Shown: one piece after another, positions 36,779-45,287 of the stretch | Layout: each line of letters opens with the position of its first letter | Numbering within the stretch: position 1 is the first letter of the stretch | Assembly: GCF_021390645.1 (NCBI RefSeq) | Contig: NZ_JAJEJT010000002.1 | Location: 992,001-1,056,000, forward strand | Length of the DNA: 64,000 nt | Source: Paraburkholderia flagellata | Lineage (GTDB): Bacteria; Pseudomonadota; Gammaproteobacteria; Burkholderiales; Burkholderiaceae | Direction of reading: 5' to 3' | Notes under the pieces: model-generated | The model's input: the letters and a program-made list of their open reading frames with translations, nothing else | What the model was told of the DNA's origin: nothing | Database searches by the model: none | Position numbers and translations under genes: made by a program

Positions 36779-36827
36779 TGCCGCCCCGCACAGGGGCAAC
36801 ACTCGCATACCGACACGAAAACAAGTT

Positions 36828-37850
36828 TCAAACATGCACAGTTGCAGGCGCAAGAGCAGCAGCAGGCGCATCCACCCCCGATAGCGGCGCAATCCGCTTC
36901 CGCCTCTCACCGGTAGGCGCACTACCAAACGCATCACGATAGCTCTTGCTGAAGTGACAAGCCGACTGAAACCCGCAAGCCATCGTAATCTGCATAATCG
37001 ACATATCGGTCTGCAGCAGCAGTTCGCGAGCACGACGCAGGCGCAGCGTCAGATAGTAATGTGTCGGCGTCATGCCGAGATGCTCATGAAAGAGCCGCTG
37101 CAATTGCCGCTGCGACATATTCGCAAGACGCGCCAGTTCTTCGCGGGAAAGCGGCTCCTCGATATTATTCTCCATGAGCGAGATGACTTCGAAGAGCGAC
37201 TTGTTCGCTGAGCCGAGCCGCGCAACGAGCGGCATGCGCTGCTGGGCAGAGGTATCGCGCACATGCTCGACCACGAACTGCTCGGCGATCTGCGTCACGC
37301 GTGCGGTGCCCACGCGCGCCGTGATGAGGTGCAGCATCATGTCGAGCGGCGCGACGCCGCCGGTGCAGGTCACGCGGTCGCGGTCGATGACGAAGAGCTC
37401 CTTGAGAAAACGCGTGGACGGGAACTCTTCCTTCAGCGCCGACATGTTCTCCCAGTGAATCGCGCAGGCATACCCGGCCAGCAGGCCGGACTTCGCGAGC
37501 GCATAGGTCCCCGTGCAAAGACTGCCCAGCGCGACGCCCATGCGCGCAAAGCGGCGCAAGGCAGCGAGATGAGCGGGCGTGGTGGCGCGCTGCACGTCGA
37601 TGCCGCCGCAGACGAACACGATATCGGGTTGCCCCACGCATTCAGCCGGGCCGGTGTCGATGGAAAGCCCGTTGCTCGACGTGACCGGACCGCCCTCCGG
37701 GCTGATGATCGACCACCTGTAAAGCGGCTGGCCGCTCAGGTAGTTAGCCATACGAAGGACTTCGATGGCGTTCGTGAACGCGATCATCGTGAAGTCGGGC
37801 AGCGGCATGAACGCGAAGTGCGCTAACGACGCTGTGCGATCCGGCAGCAT
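36828..37850 (-). CDS. GlxA-family AraC-type regulator, GbdR-like
   Basis: 340 residues from the ATG at 37848-37850 (MLPDRTASLAHFAFMPLPDF); the longer frame runs into the control region. The N-terminal DJ-1/PfpI-like domain (~10-190) has FVCGGIDVQ and GSLCTGTYALAKSGLL at the position of the amidase Cys. The C-terminal AraC DNA-binding domain (~225-320) contains LARLANMSQRQLQRLFHEHLGMTPTHYYLTLRLRRARELLLQT and MACGFQSACHFSKSYRDAFG. This layout matches GbdR, the activator of glycine betaine/dimethylglycine catabolism in Pseudomonas. It is divergent from glyA and the dgc/gbc genes, its likely targets. Two paralogues follow at 53064 and 54061, so assignment of roles among the three is uncertain. 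Confidence 0.85.
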   Translation of the reverse strand: MLPDRTASLAHFAFMPLPDFTMIAFTNAIEVLRMANYLSGQPLYRWSIISPEGGPVTSSNGLSIDTGPAECVGQPDIVFVCGGIDVQRATTPAHLAALRRFARMGVALGSLCTGTYALAKSGLLAGYACAIHWENMSALKEEFPSTRFLKELFVIDRDRVTCTGGVAPLDMMLHLITARVGTARVTQIAEQFVVEHVRDTSAQQRMPLVARLGSANKSLFEVISLMENNIEEPLSREELARLANMSQRQLQRLFHEHLGMTPTHYYLTLRLRRARELLLQTDMSIMQITMACGFQSACHFSKSYRDAFGSAPTGERRKRIAPLSGVDAPAAALAPATVHV

Positions 37851-38292
37851 GGGGGACGATTCCTTGTGATTGGTAGCCTGATGCCCAATGGAGGCCCGGT
37901 GAGGCCGGGGGGCGGCTACGCTACCGCAATTTTCGAATTTGCTGGGTCCAGTGTGCCATGCGGCAAAACCCTGAGTCATCTGGACAATAAAGCCGAAGGC
38001 GGGAAAAAGGACGAGGGTGCGGGATTGGTGCACTGCGATGCACGATAAATAATTCGGATTGGGAAACATGGGGCACAGCGCACGGTAAACGGGCGCAGCC
38101 AGGGGCCACTTGTGAAAAATGGACGCGGATGGCGGAAAAGGAAAAGAACGCGTCTGAATTTCGACGTTGAGCGCCAATTCGAACGACAAGAATAGAACCG
38201 TCGGTCCCCAGCCGGTTAGACCACCGTAAAGCCAGCCGCGACGGGGCCTCTAGCATTGCAGCAAGTCCTTCATTCATCGTCACGGAAGCCCT
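37851..38292. other. Divergent control region, regulator and glyA
   Basis: 442 nt without a gene. It should contain the promoters of the GbdR-like regulator and of the glyA-dgc-etf-gbc block. A short TGCC-N4-GGCA dyad (about 37958-37969) is visible near AT-richer DNA, but I cannot match it with confidence to a known GbdR site. Long frames crossing this region are artefacts of high GC. Confidence 0.5.
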
Positions 38293-39576
38293 ATGTCGAA
38301 CACTCAACCTTTCTTTTCGCAAACGCTGGCGCAGCGCGATCCCGCGGTTCGCGGCAGCATCCTGAAAGAACTCGAGCGGCAGCAGTCGCAGGTCGAAATG
38401 ATCGCGTCGGAAAACATCGTGTCGCGCGCCGTGCTCGAGGCGCAAGCCTCGGTGTTGACCAACAAGTACGCAGAGGGCTATCCGGGCAAGCGTTACTACG
38501 GCGGTTGCGAATTCGCCGACGAGGTCGAAGCGCTCGCCATCAACCGCATCAAGCAGCTTTTCAACGCCGGTTTCGCGAACGTGCAGCCGCACTCGGGCGC
38601 GCAGGCCAATGGCTCGGTCATGCTCGCGCTTGCCAAGCCGGGCGATACGGTGCTCGGCATGTCGCTCGACGCGGGCGGCCACCTCACGCACGGCGCAAAG
38701 CCGGCGCTTTCGGGCAAGTGGTTCAACGCCGTCCAGTACGGCGTGAATCGCGAAAGCATGCTGATTGACTACGACCAGGTCGAAGAACTCGCGCAGCAGC
38801 ACAAGCCGGGCCTCATCATCGCGGGCTTTTCCGCCTATCCGCGCGCGCTCGACTTCGCGCGCTTTCGCGCCATCGCCGACTCGGTCGGCGCGAAGCTCAT
38901 GGTGGACATGGCGCATATCGCAGGCATCATCGCGGCGGGGCGGCACCAGAACCCGGTCGAGCACGCACACGTCGTCACTTCGACCACGCACAAGACGTTG
39001 CGCGGCCCGCGCGGCGGCTTCGTGCTGACCAACGACGAGGAGATCGCGAAGAAGATCAATTCGGCCGTGTTCCCCGGCCTGCAGGGCGGCCCGCTCATGC
39101 ACGTGATCGCCGGCAAGGCCGTGGCATTCGGCGAAGCGCTCGACGCGAGCTTCAAGACCTATATCGACAGCGTGCTCGCCAATGCGAAGGCGCTGGGCGA
39201 CGTGCTGAAGGCGGGCGGTGTGGACCTCGTGACGGGCGGCACGGACAACCATCTACTGCTCGTTGATCTGCGGCCCAAGGGCCTCAAGGGCAATCAGGTC
39301 GAGCAGGCGCTGGAACGCGCCGGCATCACCTGCAACAAGAACGGCATTCCGTTCGACGCCGAAAAGCCCACGGTCACCTCCGGCATTCGCCTCGGCACGC
39401 CGGCGGGCACCACGCGCGGCTTTGGCGTGGGCGAGTTCCGCGAGATCGGCCGCCTGATTCTCGAAGTGTTCGACGCGCTGCGCTCGCACCCCGAAGGCGA
39501 CGCCGCCACCGAGCAGCGCGTGCGCCGCGAGATCTTCGCGCTGTGCGAGCGGTTCCCGATCTATACGCAAGCCTGA
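38293..39576 (+). CDS. glyA: Serine hydroxymethyltransferase
   Basis: 427 residues. This PLP enzyme interconverts glycine plus 5,10-methylene-THF with serine plus THF. The PLP-binding Lys234 lies in [33 protein letters not shown] and [20 protein letters not shown] are family signatures. In this operon it should work toward serine, condensing glycine and the methylene-THF made by sarcosine oxidase. It is probably a catabolic paralogue, since biosynthetic glyA normally lies elsewhere. The ATG at 38293 begins the conserved [12 protein letters not shown] opening. Confidence 0.96.
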   Translation: MSNTQPFFSQTLAQRDPAVRGSILKELERQQSQVEMIASENIVSRAVLEAQASVLTNKYAEGYPGKRYYGGCEFADEVEALAINRIKQLFNAGFANVQPHSGAQANGSVMLALAKPGDTVLGMSLDAGGHLTHGAKPALSGKWFNAVQYGVNRESMLIDYDQVEELAQQHKPGLIIAGFSAYPRALDFARFRAIADSVGAKLMVDMAHIAGIIAAGRHQNPVEHAHVVTSTTHKTLRGPRGGFVLTNDEEIAKKINSAVFPGLQGGPLMHVIAGKAVAFGEALDASFKTYIDSVLANAKALGDVLKAGGVDLVTGGTDNHLLLVDLRPKGLKGNQVEQALERAGITCNKNGIPFDAEKPTVTSGIRLGTPAGTTRGFGVGEFREIGRLILEVFDALRSHPEGDAATEQRVRREIFALCERFPIYTQA

Positions 39577-39626
39577 TTCTTCACACCACCGACTTTCAAT
39601 TTCATTCGCGAGTTCCGGAGCGGCTA

Positions 39627-40598
39627 ATGAGCACTCTGCACGACAACAGCATCATCATCGACGGCCTGAACATTTCGAAGTTCGAACGCTCGGTGTTCGA
39701 AGACATGCGCAAGGGCGGCGTCACTGCCGTCAACTGCACGGTTTCCGTGTGGGAAGACTTCCAGAAGACCGTGGACAACATCGCGAAAATGAAGCAGCAG
39801 ATTCGCGAGTACAGCGAGATCCTCACGCTCGTACGTACGACCGACGACATTCTGCGCGCGAAGAACGAGAACAAGACGGGCATTATCTTCGGCTTCCAGA
39901 ACTCCTATGCCTTCGAGGACAACCTCGGCTATATCGAGGTGTTCAAGGAACTCGGCGTGAATGTCGTGCAGCTTTGCTACAACACGCAGAACCTCGTGGG
40001 CACGGGCTGCTACGAGCCGGACGGCGGGCTCTCCGGCTATGGGCGCGAAGTGATTCAGGAAATGAACCGCGTGGGCATCCTGGTCGATCTTTCGCATGTG
40101 GGCGGAAAGACTTCGTCGGATGCGATTGCCTGCTCGAAGAAGCCGGTGACGTACTCGCACTGCTGTCCGTCGGGTCTCAAGGAGCATCCGCGCAACAAGA
40201 CCGATGAGCAATTGAAGGAAATCGCCGATGCGAACGGTTTCGTGGGCGTGACCATGTTCGCGCCGTTCCTCAAGAAAGGCCCGGATTCGACCGTCGAGGA
40301 TTATCTCGAAGCGATCGAATACGTGGTCGATCTGATCGGCGAAGACCGCGTAGGCATCGGCACGGATTTCACGCAGGGCTATAGCACCGAGTTCTTCGAC
40401 TGGATCACGCACGACAAGGGCCGTTATCGCCGCCTCACGAATTTCGGCAAGGTGGTGAACCCGGAAGGCATCCGCACGATCGGCGAATTCCCGAATCTCA
40501 CCGCCGCCATGCAAAAAGCTGGCTGGAGCGAGACGCGCATCAAGAAGGTGATGGGCGAAAACTGGATGCGCGTGTTCGGCGAAGTCTGGGGCGGTTGA
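39627..40598 (+). CDS. Membrane dipeptidase (M19)-like protein of the betaine cluster
   Basis: 323 residues from ATG 39627 after TTCCGGAG. The sequence follows the renal-dipeptidase/M19 barrel: LVDLSHVGGKTSSDAI and PVTYSHCCPSGLKEHPRNKTDEQL contain the later metal-ligand histidines, and RVGIGTDFTQGY the C-terminal Asp region. The N-terminal HxD zinc ligands (DGHND in peptidases) are replaced by DGLNIS, so the binuclear site is probably incomplete. A homologue sits at the same place beside dgcAB in Pseudomonas betaine loci (PA5396). There is no signal peptide. It may act on a cyclic or amide metabolite, or be non-catalytic. Confidence 0.85.
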   Translation: MSTLHDNSIIIDGLNISKFERSVFEDMRKGGVTAVNCTVSVWEDFQKTVDNIAKMKQQIREYSEILTLVRTTDDILRAKNENKTGIIFGFQNSYAFEDNLGYIEVFKELGVNVVQLCYNTQNLVGTGCYEPDGGLSGYGREVIQEMNRVGILVDLSHVGGKTSSDAIACSKKPVTYSHCCPSGLKEHPRNKTDEQLKEIADANGFVGVTMFAPFLKKGPDSTVEDYLEAIEYVVDLIGEDRVGIGTDFTQGYSTEFFDWITHDKGRYRRLTNFGKVVNPEGIRTIGEFPNLTAAMQKAGWSETRIKKVMGENWMRVFGEVWGG

Positions 40599-40691
40599 CC
40601 GCCAGGCCTGACCGGGTAACACGGAAAGGCCATCGATACCATTTAGAAACCCTAAATAAATTCGCTCACTGAGTTACTGGAGCCCCACGAA

Positions 40692-41225
40692 ATGCAACCG
40701 CAACTGCCGATCGATGTCGATCCCGCCACCGGCGTCTGGACCACGGACGCGCTGCCGATGCTGTACGTGCCGCGTCACTTCTTCACCAACAATCACACCG
40801 CCGTGGAAGAGGCGCTGGGCGGTGACGTGTACGCCGGAATTCTCTACAAGGCCGGCTACAAGTCGGCGTACCACTGGTGCGCGAAAGAAGCTGAAAAGCA
40901 TGGCATTGCCGGCATGGCCGTGTTCGAACATTACCTGAAGCGCCTTTCGCAGCGCGGCTGGGGCCTCTTCACGTTACGCGAAGCCGACCCGGCGACGGCC
41001 CGCGCGAAGATCGAATTGCGCCATTCGTCGTTCGTGCTCGCGCAGCCGGGTAAGGAAGGCAAGCTCTGCTACATGTTCGCGGGCTGGTTCGCGGGCGCGA
41101 TGGACTGGGTGAACGACACCACGGAAGGCGGCAAGAACGCCCCGCGCGCGCGATCGACGGAAGTGCAGTGCGCCGCCGAAGGCCACGCGCACTGCGTATT
41201 CGAAGTCTCGCCGATTGCCGCCTGA
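40692..41225 (+). CDS. DUF5943/V4R-like protein of the dimethylglycine cluster
   Basis: 177 residues. The C-terminal half resembles the V4R (4-vinyl reductase, haem-NO-binding-like) fold, with the characteristic spacing in EVQCAAEGHAHCVFEVSP, and the middle has SAYHWCAKEAEKHGIAG. It corresponds in position to the conserved unknown gene between the M19-like gene and dgcA in Pseudomonas betaine loci (PA5397). A small-molecule-binding or assembly role for DgcAB is possible but unproven. It lies 62 nt before dgcA. Confidence 0.8.
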   Translation: MQPQLPIDVDPATGVWTTDALPMLYVPRHFFTNNHTAVEEALGGDVYAGILYKAGYKSAYHWCAKEAEKHGIAGMAVFEHYLKRLSQRGWGLFTLREADPATARAKIELRHSSFVLAQPGKEGKLCYMFAGWFAGAMDWVNDTTEGGKNAPRARSTEVQCAAEGHAHCVFEVSPIAA

Positions 41226-41287
41226 ACGGCCGCGCGCCCCGTAACACAGGACATACCGAAAGACACGAACACCAGAGGTCGTCTGCG

Positions 41288-43351
41288 ATGCGCTACCCCA
41301 ATTTGTTCAAACCCTTGACGCTCAATCAGCTCACGCTGCGCAACCGCATCGTCAGCACGGCCCACGCCGAGGTCTACGCGGAGCCGGGCGGCTTGCCGGG
41401 CGACCGCTATATCCGCTATTACGAGGAGAAGGCCAAGGGTGGTGTGGGTCTCGCCGTTTGCGGCGGGTCGAGCCCGGTGTCGATCGACAGTCCCCAGGGC
41501 TGGTGGAAATCGGTGAATCTCGCGACGGACAAGATCATCGATCCGCTTGCGCGTCTCGCGGAAGCCATGCACCGCCACGGCGCGAAGATCATGATCCAGG
41601 CCACGCATATGGGCCGCCGTTCCGCCTTTCACGGCGAACACTGGCCGCATTTAATGTCGCCTTCGGGCGTGCGCGAGCCCGTGCACCGCGGTAATGCGAA
41701 GATCATCGAGGTGGAGGAAATCCGCCGCATCATCGGCGATTTTGCGGCGGCCGCGAAGCGCGTGAAAGACGCGGGCATGGACGGCATCGAAATCTCCGCC
41801 GCGCACCAGCATCTGATCGATCAATTCTGGAGCCCGCGCACGAACTTTCGCACCGACGAATGGGGCGGCTCGCTCGAAAACCGGCTGCGTTTTGGCGTGG
41901 AAGTGCTCAAGGCAGTGCGTGAGGCGGTGGGCAAGGACTTTTGCGTCGGCCTGCGCATGTGCGGCGACGAATTCCATGAAGACGGCCTCGATCACGAGCA
42001 GTTGAAGGAAATCGCGCAGGCGATGTCGGAAACGGGCCTCATTGACTATCTCGGCGTCATTGGCTCCGGCGCGGACACGCACAACACGCTCGCGAACTGC
42101 ATGCCGCCCATGGCGCTGCCGCCTGAGCCGTTCGTGCATCTCGCGGCTGGCATCAAGTCGGTGGTCAAGCTGCCCGTGATGCACGCGCAGAGCATTCGCG
42201 ACGCGGGCCAGGCCGAGCGTTTGCTCGCGAGCGGCATGGTCGATCTCGTGGGCATGACGCGCGCGCAGATCGCCGACCCGCATATGGTCATCAAGATTCG
42301 CGACGGCCGCGAAGACGAAATCAAGCAGTGCGTGGGCGCGAACTATTGCATCGACCGCCAGTACAACGGGCTCGATGTGCTGTGCGTGCAGAACGCCGCA
42401 ACGTCGCGCGAAGCGACCATGCCGCATGTCATCGAAAAGTCGCGCGGCCCGAAGCGCAAGGTCGTGGTGGTCGGCGCGGGCCCGGCGGGTCTGGAGGCGG
42501 CACGCGTGGCCAGGCTGCGCGGCCACGACGTGGTGTTGTTCGAAAAGAACGACGTCGTGGGCGGCCAGATTCTGCTCGCAGCGAAAGCGCCACAGCGCGA
42601 ACAGATGGCGGGCATCGTGCGCTGGTTCGACATGGAGACGAAGCGCCTGGGCGTGGATCGCCGCCTTGGCGTGAGCGCCGACGAGAAAACGATCCTCGCG
42701 GAAAAGCCCGACATCATCGTGCTCGCAACGGGCGGTTCGAGCTTCACGCAGCAGGTTCCGGCCTGGGGCGTAGAAGAAGGGCTTGCCGTGAGCGCTTGGG
42801 ACATTCTGAGCGGCAAGGTCGAGCCGAAGCAGAACGTGCTCGTCTACGACGGTGTGAGCACGCATGCGGGCGCGGGCGTTGCCGACTTCATTTCGAGCCG
42901 TGGCTCGAAGGTCGAAATCGTCACGCCCGACGTCAAGGTCGCCGACGACGTGGGCGGCACCACGTTCCCGATCTTCTACCGCCGCCTCTATGCGCAGGGC
43001 GTGATTCACACGCCGAATTACTGGCTCGACCGCGTGTACGAAGAAGACGGCAAGAAGATCGCCGTGCTGCGCAACGAGTACACGGAGGAACAGGAAGAGC
43101 GCGCCGTCGATCAGGTGGTGATCGAAAACGGCAGCACGCCGAACGACGCCTTGTACTGGACGCTCAAGCCCGAATCGGTCAATCGCGGTCAGGTGGACGT
43201 GCACAAGCTCTTCGCGGCCGAGGCGCAGCCATGCCTTTCCGAAGACCTCGGCAATGGCCGCTTCCTGCTCTTCCGCGTGGGCGACTGCATCTCCTTGCAC
43301 AACATTCACGGCGCGATTTACGACGCGCTGCGGCTTGCCAAGGACTTCTGA
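41288..43351 (+). CDS. dgcA: Dimethylglycine demethylase subunit DgcA
   Basis: 687 residues from ATG 41288 (MRYPNLFKPLTLNQLTLRNRI). An OYE-type FMN barrel (1-~340) is followed by an iron-sulphur segment and an NAD/FAD-like domain (KVVVVGAGPAGLEAARVARLRG at ~430), the trimethylamine-dehydrogenase layout. With DgcB and the electron-transfer flavoprotein it demethylates dimethylglycine to sarcosine. In trimethylamine dehydrogenase the [4Fe-4S] cluster uses four cysteines in a CxxCxxC-x11-C pattern; here the pattern is Cys348, Ala351, Cys354, Cys366, so one ligand is missing. dgcB starts 3 nt downstream. Confidence 0.93.
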   Translation: MRYPNLFKPLTLNQLTLRNRIVSTAHAEVYAEPGGLPGDRYIRYYEEKAKGGVGLAVCGGSSPVSIDSPQGWWKSVNLATDKIIDPLARLAEAMHRHGAKIMIQATHMGRRSAFHGEHWPHLMSPSGVREPVHRGNAKIIEVEEIRRIIGDFAAAAKRVKDAGMDGIEISAAHQHLIDQFWSPRTNFRTDEWGGSLENRLRFGVEVLKAVREAVGKDFCVGLRMCGDEFHEDGLDHEQLKEIAQAMSETGLIDYLGVIGSGADTHNTLANCMPPMALPPEPFVHLAAGIKSVVKLPVMHAQSIRDAGQAERLLASGMVDLVGMTRAQIADPHMVIKIRDGREDEIKQCVGANYCIDRQYNGLDVLCVQNAATSREATMPHVIEKSRGPKRKVVVVGAGPAGLEAARVARLRGHDVVLFEKNDVVGGQILLAAKAPQREQMAGIVRWFDMETKRLGVDRRLGVSADEKTILAEKPDIIVLATGGSSFTQQVPAWGVEEGLAVSAWDILSGKVEPKQNVLVYDGVSTHAGAGVADFISSRGSKVEIVTPDVKVADDVGGTTFPIFYRRLYAQGVIHTPNYWLDRVYEEDGKKIAVLRNEYTEEQEERAVDQVVIENGSTPNDALYWTLKPESVNRGQVDVHKLFAAEAQPCLSEDLGNGRFLLFRVGDCISLHNIHGAIYDALRLAKDF

Positions 43352-43354
43352 ACC

Positions 43355-45283
43355 ATGAATCCGACCTGGCTCATTACCGCGCTGTTGTGGATGTCGATGG
43401 CGGGGCTCGCGTTCGCGGTCGCGAAGCGCGCCGCTTTCTGGCGGGTAGGGCGCGCCGCCTCGCCCGGCTCCGTGGGCGTCGGCAAGCTGTTCAGCATCCC
43501 GAAGCGTTATTTCGTCGATTTGCACCACGTGGTGGCGCGCGACCCGTATATCGCGAAGACGCACGTCGCGACGGCGGGCGGCGCGATCGCGGCGCTTGCG
43601 CTCGTGTTCGTCAACTATGGGTTGGCGATCTATTCGCCGTGGCTCGACAAGCTGATCTTTCTCGCGGCGCTCGCCATGCTGATCGGAGCGGTGTTCGTGT
43701 GGCGCCGCCGTCATGCGAAAGATGTCCCCGCGCGTCTCTCGCGCGGACCGTGGAATGCGCTGCCGTGGCTGCTCGGTTCGTTCGCGCTGGGCGTGGCGCT
43801 CTTTACGGTGGTGCCCGCGGCGGCCATGTCGGGCGGTTTTGCGGTGCTTTGCGCCGTGCTGATCGGTATTGGCGCGTGTGCGATGACATTTGGCGCAGCG
43901 AAGGGCGGCCCGATGAAGCACGCGATCGCAGGCCTGCTGCATCTGGCGTTCCATCCACGCCAGGAGCGTTTTTCGGCAACGCGCGAGGGTTGGACCGGCA
44001 ACGGCACGGCCACGCCGCCCACGGCGCTGAAGCTCCCCGACATCGAAGAGAAGCGGGAATATGGCGTGGCGAAACCCGTTGAGTTTCGCTGGAATCAGTT
44101 GCTGAGTTTCGACGCCTGCGTGCAGTGCGGCAAATGCGAGGCCGCTTGCCCCGCATTCGCCTCGGGCCAGCCGCTCAACCCCAAGAAGCTGATTCAGGAT
44201 CTCGTGGTCGGCATGGCGGGCGGCACCGACGCGGCTTATGCGGGCAGCCCCACGCCCGGCATCGAGGTTGGCCAGCATAGCGGCGCGCCGAACGGTCCGA
44301 TCGTTTCCGGCCTGATCGAAGCGCAAACGCTGTGGTCGTGCACCACCTGCCGCGCCTGCGTGCAGGAGTGCCCCATGCTGATCGAACATGTCGACGCCAT
44401 CGTCGACATGCGCCGCAACCAGACGCTCGTGCATGGCGAAGTGCCGGGCAAAGGTCCCGAAGTGCTGGCGAATCTGCGCGAAACGGGCACGGCCGGCGGC
44501 TATGACAAGACGGCGCGCTACGACTGGGCGGTCGATCTCAACGCGCCCGTCGCGCAGCCGGGCAAGCGCGTGGACGTGCTCGTGGTGGCGGGCGAGGGCG
44601 CGTTCGACATGCGCTATCAGCGCACGCTGCGCGCGCTCGTGAAGGTGCTCAACAAGGCGGGCGTGAATTACGCGGTGCTTGGCGCGCGGGAAACCGACAC
44701 GGGCGACGTGGCGCGCCGCCTCGGCGACGAGGCAACGTTCCAGCGCATGGCGAAGCAGATGATGGCGACGCTCGCCACGCTGGACTTCGCGCGCATCGTG
44801 ACCGCCGATCCGCACGTCATGCACAGTCTGCGCAACGAGTACCGCGCGCTTGGCGGGCGTTATGAGGTGCTGCATCACACGACCTTTCTCGCGGAACTCG
44901 CCGCAACGGGACGCATCGCGCCGAAGGCCGTGCAGGCGCTCGCCGAGAAGCGCACCACGTATCACGATCCGTGCTATCTGGGCCGCTACAACGGCGAAAC
45001 CGAAGCACCGCGCAAGCTGCTCAAGACCATCGGCATCAAGGTCGTAGAGATGGAGCGCAGCGGCATGCGCGCACGCTGCTGCGGCGGTGGCGGCGGCGCG
45101 CCGCTCACCGATATCCCCGGCAAGCAGCGTATTCCCGACATCCGCATCGCCGACGCGCGCGCCGTCAACGCCGACGTCGTCGCCGTGGCTTGCCCGCAAT
45201 GCACGGCCATGCTCGAAGGCGTGGTGGGTCCGCGCCCGGACGTGCTCGACGTGGCCGAGCTCGTAGCCGCCTCGCTGGAGTGA
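43355..45283 (+). CDS. dgcB: Dimethylglycine demethylase subunit DgcB, membrane iron-sulphur protein
   Basis: 642 residues. Two or more N-terminal hydrophobic helices (residues ~3-25, 75-118, 135-178) anchor it in the inner membrane. Two [4Fe-4S] motifs follow: CVQCGKCEAACP (Cys255, 258, 261, 265) and TCRACVQECPML near 345. Two CCG domains come last (HDPCYLGRYN, and RCCGGGGGAPL then ACPQCTAML). This is the heterodisulphide-reductase/GlpC-like arrangement that feeds electrons to quinone. It is coupled to dgcA (3 nt) and etfA (4 nt), so electrons from dimethylglycine and the flavoprotein probably enter the respiratory chain here. Confidence 0.94.
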   Translation: MNPTWLITALLWMSMAGLAFAVAKRAAFWRVGRAASPGSVGVGKLFSIPKRYFVDLHHVVARDPYIAKTHVATAGGAIAALALVFVNYGLAIYSPWLDKLIFLAALAMLIGAVFVWRRRHAKDVPARLSRGPWNALPWLLGSFALGVALFTVVPAAAMSGGFAVLCAVLIGIGACAMTFGAAKGGPMKHAIAGLLHLAFHPRQERFSATREGWTGNGTATPPTALKLPDIEEKREYGVAKPVEFRWNQLLSFDACVQCGKCEAACPAFASGQPLNPKKLIQDLVVGMAGGTDAAYAGSPTPGIEVGQHSGAPNGPIVSGLIEAQTLWSCTTCRACVQECPMLIEHVDAIVDMRRNQTLVHGEVPGKGPEVLANLRETGTAGGYDKTARYDWAVDLNAPVAQPGKRVDVLVVAGEGAFDMRYQRTLRALVKVLNKAGVNYAVLGARETDTGDVARRLGDEATFQRMAKQMMATLATLDFARIVTADPHVMHSLRNEYRALGGRYEVLHHTTFLAELAATGRIAPKAVQALAEKRTTYHDPCYLGRYNGETEAPRKLLKTIGIKVVEMERSGMRARCCGGGGGAPLTDIPGKQRIPDIRIADARAVNADVVAVACPQCTAMLEGVVGPRPDVLDVAELVAASLE

Positions 45284-45287
45284 ATCG

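Larger units (their letters stand above)
36301..36819. repeat. Large imperfect inverted repeat between converging genes
   Basis: The left arm (about 36301-36517) reads on the opposite strand as the right arm (about 36602-36819). The outer ~155 nt of each arm are nearly identical and the inner parts diverge. Each arm contains its own perfect hairpin and a GCCCCTGTGCGGGGC element. The repeat fills the gap between fdhA and a converging GlxA-type regulator. Open frames within it are mirror images of each other and contain no family. It is probably a genus-level interspersed repeat acting as a two-way transcription barrier or RNA-processing site. Confidence 0.85.

Noticed and set aside
36296..36824. 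Small proteins on both strands of the repeat (for example 36296-36631 plus, 36564-36824 minus)
   Set aside because: The two frames are mirror copies of the same inverted repeat, which shows they are repeat sequence rather than genes.
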